64,000 nucleotides of DNA from Atriophallophorus winterbourni (taxonomy: Eukaryota > Platyhelminthes > Trematoda > Plagiorchiida > Microphallidae), in assembly GCA_013407085.1 (NCBI GenBank), contig JACCGJ010023477.1:1-64000 (forward strand), given 5' to 3'. Made by a program: the position numbers and the translations under genes. Of this stretch, positions 10,741-21,500 are shown piece by piece. Numbering within the stretch: position 1 is the first letter of the stretch; every line of letters starts with the position of its first letter. The notes beneath the pieces are model-generated. The model saw nothing but the letters and a program-made list of their open reading frames with translations. It was not told where the DNA came from and ran no database searches.

Positions 10741-12680
10741 ATGATGAGGACGATTAAGCTATGTGAATTTAGGTCAATCCTTGTATCATGTCATATTGTC
10801 CAGTACGTTTTTGTACACACGGACTTCGACCGCGCTCGAAGCGACGGTAACTACGTAACCTTCCTTCCGTTTCACAACCAATTCTCAATTGACGTTAACC
10901 TGGATTACGCTTTGACTAATGCGCCACGAATTTTTAATCCCCGTAAATATGCGCCGATTGGAAATTCTTATCACTGTGTGATATCAATACTCCCTAAAAT
11001 CTAAAATCTTGATCGTCACGCTGTCCCTCCGCTGTCTTCATTAATCAATCTTGAGATTCAACGCATGCGAGATATTTATGTGAAATCAATTTTGAGAACA
11101 AATAACAGTCGCCAATTATGAAGGGCGCTCAAAGGTTTGTATGGCAAAAACAGGAAGGTACTTCCCATTTATCCGTGATATAAATTCATTAAATGAATCT
11201 TCCCCTCTTTTGCTGAAAGAATGCGCACGTGAACTTCCATCTTCAACAGATGCATTGAGAGAAGTATTTTCCTGACAGTTGCAAGCCGGTACGTATTACA
11301 CCGATCCCCAAAAATGATCCTGAGAAGTACCGCCCCATTGCGTGTACGTCGCAGCTACTCAAAGTACTGGAAAGTATAGTGCTACGACGATTTGTTTAGA
11401 GTTGCCAATTAGAAGATTCGCATCAGTTCGCGTACCGCAAAAATCGTTCGACAGTCGACGCACTTGCGTTGCTAACTGACCATGTATCCCGGTCATTGGA
11501 TTCAAAATACAAAGCGGTACAGGTTTGTTTGCTTGATTACACCAACGCTTTCAACAGTCTTATCATACGTTATATGCTCAAAAAACTTCATGATTGTGGT
11601 GTACCCCTGAATCTAAATAACTGGATAGCGTCCTATTTTCAGGACCGCGTGCAGTATACTGCCGTGAATGGTAAAGTGTCCAATTCTGTAACGATTTTTC
11701 GCTGTGTTCTACAAGGCGCAATACTACCCCCCTTCTTTTTTCTATCTACATTTCTGATCTTCCTTGCTTTCATTCCACTCTTGTTCTAAAATATGCTAAT
11801 GACATTGCTGTTGTTTTTGACCACCATAGACGTGTTGACTCTCCTACATCTGAATTTATTATCAATAACATTGGCCAGTGGTCATCCTCGCTTGGTTTAT
11901 CGTTAAACCCTCAAAAATGCAAGAAGGTAATATTTTCAAACTTAGCTGGTCAGCGTCGTGAAACTCTGCTTCAAGGAATTCCCACGATTTCTTTCAATGG
12001 CTCGAACTTCCGCAGAAGCGCATGTTCCAAGTATCTTGGCGGCATTTTATCACAGAGTGTCAAATGGACCGATCATGTGACTGCACAGTACTTGAAGGTT
12101 AGAAGCTTATAATTAGCTGTTTCTTCTGATGTAGTTAGATGTTTTGTTTTTTCTTGCATTGTTCCCATTTTATTCTACGCATCCCCTATAATTTTTCCTG
12201 GTCTTTTTGAAAAGGATTTTTTTGATGATCAGGAAAGAAATCAAATTAATTTCAAGATTGAGCTCTTCCTCTGCCGAGTTAATTCGTGATATGATCGTCG
12301 AACACCACTTTCGTGAATGTGACGGATTGGTCAGAGTCATATCGTCTGATAATGCACACCCACTGCATGAGGTCTTCATGGCTTGCAGATCGTTCCCAGC
12401 TACGCGTAGTCAACATATCGTCCCGTATGCGAGAACTGAGAAATTCAAAAATTATTTTATTCTTTACCTGGCTCGATATTTGGTTGTTCATACAAAAGTT
12501 ATTCTCGATTTGAGGAAGGAACTGACAGAATAATAACTGAAGTGGGATCATCTTTGTTTGACATGTATTGTTTGTTTAAAATGTTCATTCTATTACGTGT
12601 GGTCGAATTAATTGTATCGCTGAAAATTCGTCTACTCGAATAAAGCCATTTTTCTTCTTCTTCTTCTTCTCCTTCTTCAA
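10741..12680 (+). mobile_element. Rex1-like non-LTR retrotransposon, 5'-truncated, TTC tail
   Basis: Plus-strand relic. From 10,790 the endonuclease C-terminus is readable (LDYALTNAP, then APIGNS followed by H in place of the usual SDH). RT follows from about 11,290 (IPKNDPEKYRPIACTSQLLK, HQFAYRKNRSTVDAL), with palm motif A as LLDYTNAFNS in the open 11,469-11,789 segment and motif B as VLQGAILPP. In another frame motif C reads YANDIAVVF near 11,795 (second Asp changed to Asn), then a thumb-like segment. The 3' end has AATAAAG followed by a (CTT)n tail at 12,651-12,678. Stops, frameshifts and the lost catalytic Asp make it inactive. The clade (Rex1 or a CR1/Jockey-group relative) is judged by motif pattern. 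Confidence 0.7.
11469..11789 (+). pseudogene. Reverse transcriptase palm fragment of the Rex1-like element
   Basis: An open 106-residue segment with motif A (LLDYTNAF), the helix KKLHDCGVPLNLNNWIASYF and motif B (QGAILPP). The frame leaves the coding path after motif B at a C/T-rich run (11,737-11,760), where the reading shifts to the frame carrying YANDIA. It is not a gene in its own right. Confidence 0.7.
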
Positions 12681-12779
12681 TCCAACGCTAATCCTTATTC
12701 ACATCATACATTGATATTGTATACGCAGGTTATAATGAAAATATCACGCAAATGCATCTTACATAGGCACATTTAGCAT

Positions 12780-13085
12780 GGGCAACACTGTACCGAACAT
12801 GTCCACACCGGTTCTCACTTCAATTTAAATTGCCAATCGATTTCGTTCCGATCGGTTCACTTTAATACCAGGCTGAACTTGGCTTATTTGATCGACCGTT
12901 ACCAATTGCATATCTTTCGATAACGTCAGACGTTATCCATCTTTTCTTGTTTTTAAAGATCTTGTCGCTTGAAGCGTTCTGATGCAATCCTTTCGTATTC
13001 AGATTTATACGGGTTTTTCTATTATCATACTCGTTAGTTCCGGCGTTTCCGTCTCCCGTGTTGTGTCGAAAGATTCCATTTTGCA
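12780..13085 (-). repeat. Interspersed repeat B copy
   Basis: Minus-strand sequence shares GCTTCAAGCGACAAGATCTT, ATCGAAAGATATGCAATTGG and GAAATCGATTGGCAA with copies at 16,130-16,390 and 40,795-41,050. The 74-residue minus frame over it is not supported by the other copies. Confidence 0.55.
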
Positions 13086-13276
13086 TATCATTTGAACGCT
13101 CCTAATTAACGCTCCACAATATCTGCACTTGACTCGAACTATGCAGCCTACGGTGGAAATTCTATGCCTCCGAATGGTAGTTCATAGAATGATTACAATA
13201 AAAAAGGGGTTATTATGGCGAATATATGCACAGATAAAGGCATCGCTCGCCCACATACACGGCTTCTCTGACAAAA

Positions 13277-13395
13277 GACTAGGACTTATATATGCAAACG
13301 AACATCATCCGTGAGCCTTAGATTTGATATACCCTACTCATTTTATACTATTATATTTTCACATTTTTATTCATATAGTAACAATCTGGTGTTAG
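13277..13395 (+). repeat. Direct repeat D, left copy
   Basis: About 118 bases matching 14,718-14,835 at roughly 85-90% identity, for example ACTAGGACTTATATAT, CGTGAGCCTT and TATTTTCACATTTTTATTCA in the same order. The two copies are 1.44 kb apart in the same orientation and could be ends of one insertion or two copies of a dispersed repeat. Confidence 0.75.
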
Positions 13396-14717
13396 AAAAT
13401 TCAGGTCAATTTCTTTTTAATTGGTTGTAAGCAGATTTCAACATAGTTACAGATATTTCAACCAAACTCGTCAGTGGTTTCCAAAACATAACTTAACCGG
13501 AACGAGTGCAAAGGTTGAACCTCTCAATCCTGTTTGTGAAACGTTTTCAGAAGTTTTCTACCAAACTGCAAAGAATTTATTCCCGTTTGGACTATCGCAT
13601 TACGTTTATTTCCTACCTGCCTTTCTTTTTTGCAAATATTGTTGCCGCTCCAAACCTTGAGATATTTATTCAAAATTTGGGCATACATACAAATGATTTA
13701 ACTGCACCTGCGCACCGTGAGAATTTAGAACGTTTATGAATTATGTCTTGCTCTTAAATGAATAACTAATATTCTAACAGAAGCTAACTGCTACTTATCA
13801 CTACGAATTTTTAGATCATGAATGTAGGGTTGGATTACGTTTAGAGGCGTTGTAATGACTTTATATTGTTATCTATCGATCGATGGTGATATAAAAACAG
13901 TTCAACTGAGACTCACATTGACCGATGGCACACCCTGTGTTAAAAATCAAGTAAATTTTGTCAAACGATGAAAGCAATTGACTTAAAAAATTTGAAAATT
14001 TTAATGGTAGACGGAAAAATCTGCATTGGCATGCTTAAGTATTTTCTATATACAGCAAATGCAGAAAATGCAGAAGGGTAGAAAAAACTGAACTTTGAAA
14101 CTATTGTTGTATAATCTTCGTATATTTTCCATTATTTTAATGCTATACCAAATGCACCTGAAGTTAAGTGCAATTCCATATTCGGGAACAAGGGATAATC
14201 TGATGCCTTTGCTCTGTTATTACTGATTACGCTAAAGAGAATTCTACCAATATCGACAGGATATGAGATTTTTACATATCTTTCAAAGAATATTTGGAAC
14301 ATTCTCGCTGGTAACGAAACCGAGGTTAATGAACATCAACATTCGCGGTACGATGAATAATGCGATATAGGTCTGGGTTCCTTGGCTGCGCAATATATAG
14401 CTCTTTTCAATGAAATCTCTATCACAGAGCAGCAAAGACAGTCATGTGTCTTCGCAATGTTCCGCACATCGAACGTTTGCGAACTATCAGACTATAAGAC
14501 TTTACATAAAGGTGAATACGGCGCGCCATTATTATATAGACTTGGATCTACCGAAGGACATCCACATAGGCACATGTTTTAAGATTGTGATGAGAAAGTG
14601 TCTCGTGGCAATAGCTTATCACTTTACATCCCATTGTTTTGCCGTACGTACTATAATTTCTTAGCATTCCCTAATTTAATATGTGGTGTGCTCTCCTTGC
14701 TTGGTGATGTTTAAAGC

Positions 14718-14835
14718 AAACTAGGACTTATATATACAAAAAACATCATTCGTGAGCCTTGCATTTGATAAACCCTACTCGTTTTATGCTATTATATTTT
14801 CACATTTTTATTCATATCCTAATAATGTGGTGTTG
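14718..14835 (+). repeat. Direct repeat D, right copy
   Basis: Partner of 13,277-13,395. The 1.3 kb between the copies holds no recognised coding sequence. Confidence 0.75.
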
Positions 14836-15760
14836 TGAAGTAATAAAGATTTAACAATAAATTATTTAATCAATGAATCCTAGAATAACCAGTTTTGAGA
14901 ATTCCACATATCCCACTACTACACTGCTTGAAGCATCGTATCCTGAGCAAAATCAATGCTAACACACAGTTTTAAGTGGAGCTATTGGTATAACAAACAA
15001 GAATGTATATTTGATTCTTTGAGGAAATTCAATATTTTAGAAATACTCCACTTACTTGTATCCTTGTCTGGAAAGACAAATGCAATAATGATTTTTAAAC
15101 ATATTTCATGTTTGGGAAACACATTTTGTTAACCAAAGAAACATTTTATATTTATTTACGTCATATCAACCTCAGAATCTTAACCTGTTTCATGCAGGAC
15201 ACCACGCGAAATCGGTATTGCATGGGATCTTCTGCCATTTTCCACCATATAGTGAAGACGACCTTTCAATTAGGATGCAATCCATTGGATAATGTTTGAT
15301 GGACACCACATTTGAATTGTTCTAGGTGTAGGATACTTCATACAATAATAATAGTAATAATAATAATAAGTGCGGAGCAATGATATGAAGCCATTTGACA
15401 TTGTTTTACCGACAATATCAGATTTGTCGACCTGTTGAACTGTCCATGCATATTAGGAAACATCATGAGACAGTTCATGGTTTCAGCGTCCACACACTTT
15501 AATGGCGGATAAATAAGCAAACATCAGAAAGATGAGGTTAGCACACAACCATTTACAATAATTTTAATTGCATCTTCCTAATCGGCTTGAGAGTAGCTAT
15601 CCCATATTACCGTTAAATCAAAGAATCAAACACAAGGCATAAAACATAGGAAAATGATAGCTCGATATTTGACAAACCTTGCTTGCTCATTGCGTCTGAA
15701 ACTGTTCAAGTAATATAAAACATAAAGTGTTTTAGGTACAAATCTACTACACGATAGAGA
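14836..15760. other. No gene recognised
   Basis: AT-rich, with a short imperfect AAT-rich microsatellite at 15,343-15,368. No coding motif recognised. Confidence 0.4.
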
Positions 15761-15764
15761 AAAA

Positions 15765-16180
15765 ACGTATCATATTGTAGCGGGTGAGGTACTACCCGAT
15801 AAAGTAAAACGGATCATATTGTAGCGGGTGGGGTAGTGAGGTCGGAAATGATTGCGTCTTCTCATTTTAAGTTACCAATGGGCAGGTCGCCAATTGTCTC
15901 ATTTATGTTTCATTTGTCCAACAATAGCCACGTTAGCCCCCGCGTTTCACAGCCACTTGAACTTGGGCACCAGATCCACACCAGAGGTCATTTTGTCCAA
16001 CGGTAATCAGGTTCACCCACTACACAAGAGGCGTTTATTAAGCACAAGACCAATCACAAAACACACGCCTATGTTATATGGGCAAAAAAACAATCACAAC
16101 ACGGATCCTCAACATGTTTGTCCCGGATGTCACTTCGATGTGTTTGTAAGTCGATTTCGTGCCGACCAGTACGTTTGACG
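15765..16180 (+). repeat. Locally GC-richer block with a 48-base direct repeat; possible LTR fragment
   Basis: ATCATATTGTAGCGGGTG occurs twice in near-tandem (15,768-15,790 and 15,811-15,830), followed by about 330 bases that are less AT-rich than the surroundings. Blocks starting TGTAGCGGG are reminiscent of LTR starts, but no partner LTR, primer-binding site or internal coding region is in the window. The 108-residue plus frame here has no recognisable domain. Confidence 0.25.
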
Positions 16181-16390
16181 GACATTGACTAATTGCGTAT
16201 CGTTCGATTGCGGATGACATTGCCAATCGTCTCATCGCTCAATATATGTTGTCGCTTGAACTGTTCGTAGGCCATCATTCCGAAACCCGAAAAATTAGGA
16301 GTTCGCAATTTGGTGTGCTGAAGGGTGGAGTTCTTCATTTCATTAAAAGGCTCGTGATTAACACGCATCACTATTGCACTTCGCAACCCA
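16130..16390 (-). repeat. Interspersed repeat B, fullest copy
   Basis: On the minus strand: GAACTCCACCCTTCAGCACA, GGGTTTCGGAATGATGGCC, CAGTTCAAGCGACAACATAT, CGAACGATACGCAATTAGTC and CATCGAAGTGACATCCGGGAC. The order is shared with 5,770-6,115, 12,780-13,085 and 40,795-41,050. It looks like a short dispersed element of several hundred bases. No polymerase III boxes or protein were identified. Confidence 0.6.
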
Positions 16391-17219
16391 ACACTATTAA
16401 TTGAAAAATCTTTTTTTAATTTAGTTCATGTTGAAATAATGGTTCATTCTTGTTTCAATTATAATTCCTTTATAAAATTGCATTAAATGTGAGACAATAA
16501 ACGAAGCTCACCCAGGAGACCGCGTGCACCAGAAACTGTCAAAAGGAGCATTAAAGGAATCGTGTAAGTGACTTCGAACTTGGTTGCAATGGCAGAAAAT
16601 CGATGGATAGATAAAATTGAACACTCTCATTGTATTTCAAATACTTGTAACACTAACCAGGGTTTTATGCATTACACGATGCTTCATAGTTTTATTTTGA
16701 GTACGATCTATACGATTCGTATTGGAATGTGACCGGGTCAAGGAACCTCTCTCCTAAAAGATTACCAAGTGACGGAAAACGGTGAAGACTTATCCATTAA
16801 GATGATAGCGTACTTCGGTCCCAAATATGTTAGTATACATTTGTGGCTTTTCTACCAACCACTCCAATATTATATACTCACATTGTACTGTTTATTCATT
16901 AAATACGAATTGAACAACGGCTTTATTGCCGCAAGTCTCTATGTGTTGCTTTTGTGAATATTCGATTTGCAGTGCGGATCAAACAAGGTTATTATTGAAC
17001 TTCCGTTCTCCGGATTGCTAAGTGAGTTAAAGTTGCTTCATCCTTGGTTTTAATGATCAATTCGAGAACTGAACATGATTGCAAGCATCACGAAAGCGAT
17101 CGTGAAATGGTTTGTACAAAGAACACGCAACTACGAATATTCTTTCAAACCAGTTAACTTGCGTATGTGTGATTGAACAAATCGCTTATTTCAGCATATA
17201 AATCAATGACTTAAATGGT

Positions 17220-17325
17220 CACCAGTTATTCACTGTTTCTGGTCGTACAGATATTGCCTGATGAGTAAAAACAGCACAAAATCATTTGTAGACATGTGTG
17301 TGATAGAGGGGTGAGCAAATACGTC
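17220..17325 (+). repeat. Hammerhead-type repeat, CTGATGA kept, rest decayed
   Basis: CTGATGA at 17,258-17,264 is followed by GTAAAAACAGCAC and AAAA where helix II and GAAA should be. Downstream GTGTGTGATAGAGGGGTGAGC resembles the family's 3' flank. Same orientation as the complete copy 315 bases downstream. Confidence 0.55.
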
Positions 17326-17529
17326 TATTTTGTGCATCAAACTGTTTATAATATCTATCAATTTTCGAAAATGGCGCTTTATATCGGCTTCGCCGCATTT
17401 ATTTGTATACATTACCACTAGCTCTCAAATTTCCCACGTAAAATTATTGCATTTCAGCTTTGTTGAACGCTAAGTTAGCTCACGTCAAAGGTTTGCCGTT
17501 AATTCACAAAGTGTAATCCACAGTGTAAT

Positions 17530-17660
17530 CCACTGTTTCAAGGCTCACTGAACCTGATCTTACTGTATCCACCTGACGATGGCAAACAGCCAGAAACCGG
17601 TAGTGGTGTGTAAGGGATGGGGATGTGAGCAACACATTACTTTGTGTATGAACCCTGTTC
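17530..17660 (+). repeat. Hammerhead-bearing interspersed repeat, best preserved copy
   Basis: The ribozyme is flanked upstream by CAAGGCTCACTGAACCTGAT and downstream by GGATGTGAGCAACACATTAC. Both flanks recur at 27,415-27,530, and in part at 21,385-21,490, 31,605-31,640 and 41,580-41,610, so the ribozyme is part of a larger mobile repeat and not an isolated motif. Confidence 0.75.
17559..17614 (+). ncRNA. Type I hammerhead ribozyme, complete core
   Basis: All elements of the fold are present in order. Outer helix I CTTAC (17,559-17,563) pairs with GTAAG (17,610-17,614). Inner helix I CCAC (17,569-17,572) pairs with GTGG (17,603-17,606), leaving an internal loop of five and three bases, TGTAT and TGT. 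Then come the core CTGACGA (17,573-17,579), helix II TGGC/GCCA closed by AAACA, and GAAA (17,593-17,596). The palindrome ACCGGT (17,596-17,601) can form a three-pair, loopless helix III, and A17,602 is the nucleotide before the predicted cut (an allowed A, C or T). Very short helix III with an open helix I is typical of animal interspersed hammerheads such as the schistosome Sm-alpha family, some of which act as dimers. Activity is inferred from the fold. The U-A closing pair of helix II (usually a purine-pyrimidine pair) may weaken it. Confidence 0.82.
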
Positions 17661-17834
17661 ACGCTTTGTTATTGATTTCTGAGGACACATATCCTAGACG
17701 ACGATAGTGAAATCTGAAACGTGTGCTACTCAATCATGTACCTCAAGAGGCAATTGATCCTGTGTTAGACCAGTCTGTACTAAGCGAATGTTTAGATTAA
17801 TTTTACAAAATAATTATAATGTAACAATAAAGCT

Positions 17835-17940
17835 AATTTGCATGCATTTCCATCACACGCACAGCCCACGACCGGTTTATGGCTGTTTGTACTCATCAGG
17901 TAGGGGCAGTAGGATCAGGATCTGCATGTAACTTATAACT
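17835..17940 (-). repeat. Hammerhead-type repeat, near-complete core, inverted relative to its neighbours
   Basis: On the minus strand CTAC-CTGATGA (core at 17,893-17,899) is followed by GTACAAACAGCCAT, then AAACCGGTC and GTGGG. The helix I pairing CTAC/GTGG has one wobble. Helix II is broken and the first G of GAAA is T, so it is probably inactive. Flank CCTGATCCTACTGCCCC and the CATGCAAAT side are typical of the GTGC/GCAC subfamily. Confidence 0.65.
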
Positions 17941-18474
17941 TTGTTCGAATTGTGTGTTTTCGTGAAAAAGTCAGTTTATGCAGTGTTAATTGCATCCATT
18001 TTCCTTGAAACACTTTTAAATGTTGCCCTATTTTTGGAACAAGAACACGTGCTTTTGACAGCCACCTTATTACTCCAGTTTCGAAGACGACGGTGACGTA
18101 GTTATTCAATGTGTTGCTCGTCTTCGAACCCAGAAAACTGCGTATAACTTGACTTCGCTAATTTGTATCACGCAAGATCTGATACTATAAACTTAGCGAT
18201 CGATACGCAAATGTAGCAATCAGACATTAGTAACAATTATTAACAATTCAGTTGACAACCTGTAATACGTAGGATTTGCATTGGAATTTCGTTTCTAATA
18301 TCAGAGTCTTACGATTCAAACTCCTCGCTATTTTACGCAAGCATTGATGGCGTTCACGAGCATTTTTTTACTACTTCGGACTCGAAACCGAAAATGGATA
18401 GATAAAAGCTACCACAAGAAAACGACTTTTAGACAGGTTGAAGTAGCTTAGATGTTCCTGTTGTTGGAATCTTT

Positions 18475-18650
18475 AGTCAACGCCAGCCATAGATGTACAT
18501 CACAAGCGCATGAAGGTTTCATGCTCCATAGTTCTTAAAATGACTAAATAAGCCGATTCGGGTGGAACAATCTCTCCCACAGCGCGCGCAACGATAGGTA
18601 GTAATCGGTCAAACGGCGTCAATTGCAGACGAGCGGTGTGATCTGTGCTA
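18475..18650 (-). mobile_element. RTE-like element, 3' end copy
   Basis: Minus-strand match covering the zinc-finger region and 3' UTR (TGTACATCACAAGCGCATGA and GAACAATCTCTCCCACAGCG on the plus strand). Lacks a clear CAA tail. Confidence 0.7.
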
Positions 18651-19016
18651 AACCTTCCCAGGTTGAAAATGACGTTTCACAATGCCTTCAAATCGGCCGT
18701 ACATACAATTAATTTCTCCAAGGGTAAAATGCATCAAATATTTTCGGATCAACTAAAGTCAAATTTGGACGTGCACTTTAGAACGAAGTACGAGATACCG
18801 CGACTTGCAGTGAATCGTTTGACCCGAAAACTTTCGCTAGTAAACTGGATCGTATGTCAATCAATTAAGACGGACAAGAAAAGTCGTTCAGTCGACAAAT
18901 TGTAAATCGATGTCGGGACATGTTTATCATTTTTTAAATTTGTGGTGATATTATTGTAACAGATGAAAATTCGTGTGTACGAATAAAGTCATTTTTTCTT
19001 CTTCTTCTTCTTCAGA
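18650..19016 (+). mobile_element. 3' end of a TTC-tailed LINE related to the Rex1-like element
   Basis: The last 60 bases (GAAAATTCGTGTGTACGAATAAAG, then CATTTTTT and (CTT)n) match the 3' end of the element at 10,741-12,680 (12,628-12,678). The preceding 86-residue frame at 18,645-18,905 (basic, stop at 18,903) has no recognised motif and could be the C-terminus of that LINE's polyprotein or random. Confidence 0.5.
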
Positions 19017-21380
19017 ATTGAGCGCTCAGGAGCAAGTTCTTTCCAACTTGTATTGTCAAAGGCACGAGCTATCGTAACTCTTAGTCTAACGTTTTTGCAC
19101 CGCAATGCCGTCTGCCCAATAGTCGACTTCCTAACTTCAACTAACTATAGAGCAAATGTTTTGGAATATGACAACTTTCCAAGTCACTATAGACGGCGCT
19201 GCCTTATGAGAGTTAACATGCTCCGTATATCATCTTTAGAAAGCACCATACAAAATAAGGTATTGGTGACGCAATGTCAACTGATATGTCACACAAGCAC
19301 ACACAGTAATCATAAATACAATAGGTAAATGAATAATCAATTTATAGTGACGGCATTTAGCACACAAAATTTCATTTCTTCGTTGCTGATCAAAGTTTAT
19401 AAATCTGCACTCACAATCTCTGATTGAAGCTGTAGTAATCGAGGACAAATTAAAAATGAAAAAATAATGTTTGAAGAAAATTTCTGTGTCAATGAATACC
19501 GGACAAACATACATCAACTTCATGAAACAAAATGTTGAAACTTCTACTTCTTTTGTTGATATTTGCACAACGTTAAAAGAAATCTTGATATCTGAGTTCA
19601 AGATGTACATATGGATCCTTCGTTCGAGGTAGATGACACCACAAGTGTGTGATGATCTCAAGTACCACCATCTGAACAGCTCGATTGAATCGCATCTTCC
19701 ACTGATATCGCGTCCGTTCTAAGCGATAGTCAGTACTCAGCCGATTGGTACTCGCAAACTTATCTCAACTTTGCTCGCAAATATATATATATATATATTG
19801 TAAATAGATATAATTTCATACTTACGTTCTCTGATTGGTTCTGTTAGTATAGCGGTTGAGAAAACGCCTCATTGTTAATAGGATTTTAATATTTGACAAT
19901 ATTTATGGAAATCATAGAAAGATATCACTTATTTCAGTATTACTTTATCGGTTGCATCAATTAATTATGACGTAGTAACCTAAGGCAAATTGATTTGATT
20001 CTTCGCTCTAGCGACTTCCGACGGCAAAATCCAGCAACGTTCCATTTAGATGATACTTATGCCATTCGTATGATACATATACTTATTAATATAATATTTG
20101 TTCATTGATGTTACGAACCGCATTTGGTGTAAAAAACACTTGCTCACACTTTGTGAAGGGTCATTTGTAAGTTGCAGAATAGCAGGTACTGCTAATCTTA
20201 CGCTATAAACGTGCAAATAAATTCGATTATCCGAATACTGCCTGTTACTGAGAGCACCAGAAGAAATATTTCTCTTTGTGAATCGGTTTGTTTAGTCATT
20301 CAAACAGATGTTTAGGATGAAACATTCATGTCCAACTTCGACGAAACAAGTTTAACACATTGCGGTTAACACAGAAGCTTTTAAATATATGACAGATGTT
20401 ATGGGAGATGTTTTTTGCTCAAACATTATTGTGCTTCAGTGCAGTTTGCTTATAGTCAATGTCAGTTGCCCAACCACAAACACGGTTCAAGCGATTCTGA
20501 GCCTTCAAGTTTTTGTTCAATTTCGTTTGATTTTAACTTGATCCAGGAGATAAAGACATGAGTATGGTCCAATGAGCGATGATGCAGCGGACAAAATAAA
20601 TCTTTGAATTGGCCACGATTTTTCTCCTCACATTCCTAGCACAATTATTAACACGATTAGTTGTTTTATCATCTTTGAGTGAGGCAAACGAGCTTTGATT
20701 CTTTGAGTTTTGAAACAATGGTATCATTGAGGATATAGTAGGAATATTTTGTGTATTTATTGAGTTCATTTTACAATAATTAAATACATATAAGATAAAA
20801 TAAACAAGTATTCAAGGATTTATGTTTGAAAATGATAACAATTTTAAACATAACAGGTTTAAGTTAGAATTGAAATTGTAAGCATAATATACACCGGGTA
20901 GAGTATATCACATGTATGTCTGACGAAATAATGTTTGTTTGCATTTTTAAATCTAATTAAGCTTAAAATACGGTCACGCAAAAAGAGTCCATCACAGGTT
21001 GAGATGAGGTATTACACAAAAATATGCCACATACGATTTAAATGGCACAGAAAAACAATATTCGAGTTTCAGATGTGAATGGATAGGGTTTGTCTGGGTG
21101 TCACTTTCTGCCTACACTTTCGGAACAAGTCTCTTAGCAGACTTCGCTTTGCAGACAAATTTATTCGCAACAATAATTTTGTAACGTATCGTCATTTAAG
21201 TCAGGTGTAAAGAAAACTGCGGAGAAGTATCGAATTCTGTCGTCCAATTCCGTTGTTCAAATGAGCGCACGGTTTCAGAACAACACTTTGTGATTCTCTC
21301 TTTGAACACCGTGGTTGGTTGCAAGAACCATATTCAATAGTAGCATTCAAGTATACCTTTGTTTACCACTTTACCACTGT
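19017..21380. other. No gene recognised
   Basis: AT-rich with a short TA run at 19,781-19,799. The largest frame (19,236-19,661, minus, 141 residues, Cys- and hydrophobic-rich) has no recognised domain, repeat partner or initiation context. Confidence 0.4.
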
Positions 21381-21500
21381 GTCAAGTCTCACTAAATCTG
21401 AACTTACCGTCTCCAACTGATAATTATGAATAACGAGAAAGAAGCTGTGGTGTGCAACTGCGGGGTGCGTGAGCACCTGGATATACCAATAAATGTTTGC
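21380..21500 (+). repeat. Hammerhead-type repeat, decayed copy
   Basis: Upstream CAAGTCTCACTAAATCTGAA and CCGTCTCCAA lead into CTGATAA, and the downstream side keeps GTGGTGTGC and GTGAGCAC. Helix II and the GAAA-helix III region are not foldable. Confidence 0.55.

Noticed and set aside
19236..19661. 141-residue minus-strand frame as a gene
   Set aside because: Composition is Cys- and hydrophobic-rich with no domain, and AT-rich DNA gives such frames by chance. No splice or repeat support.
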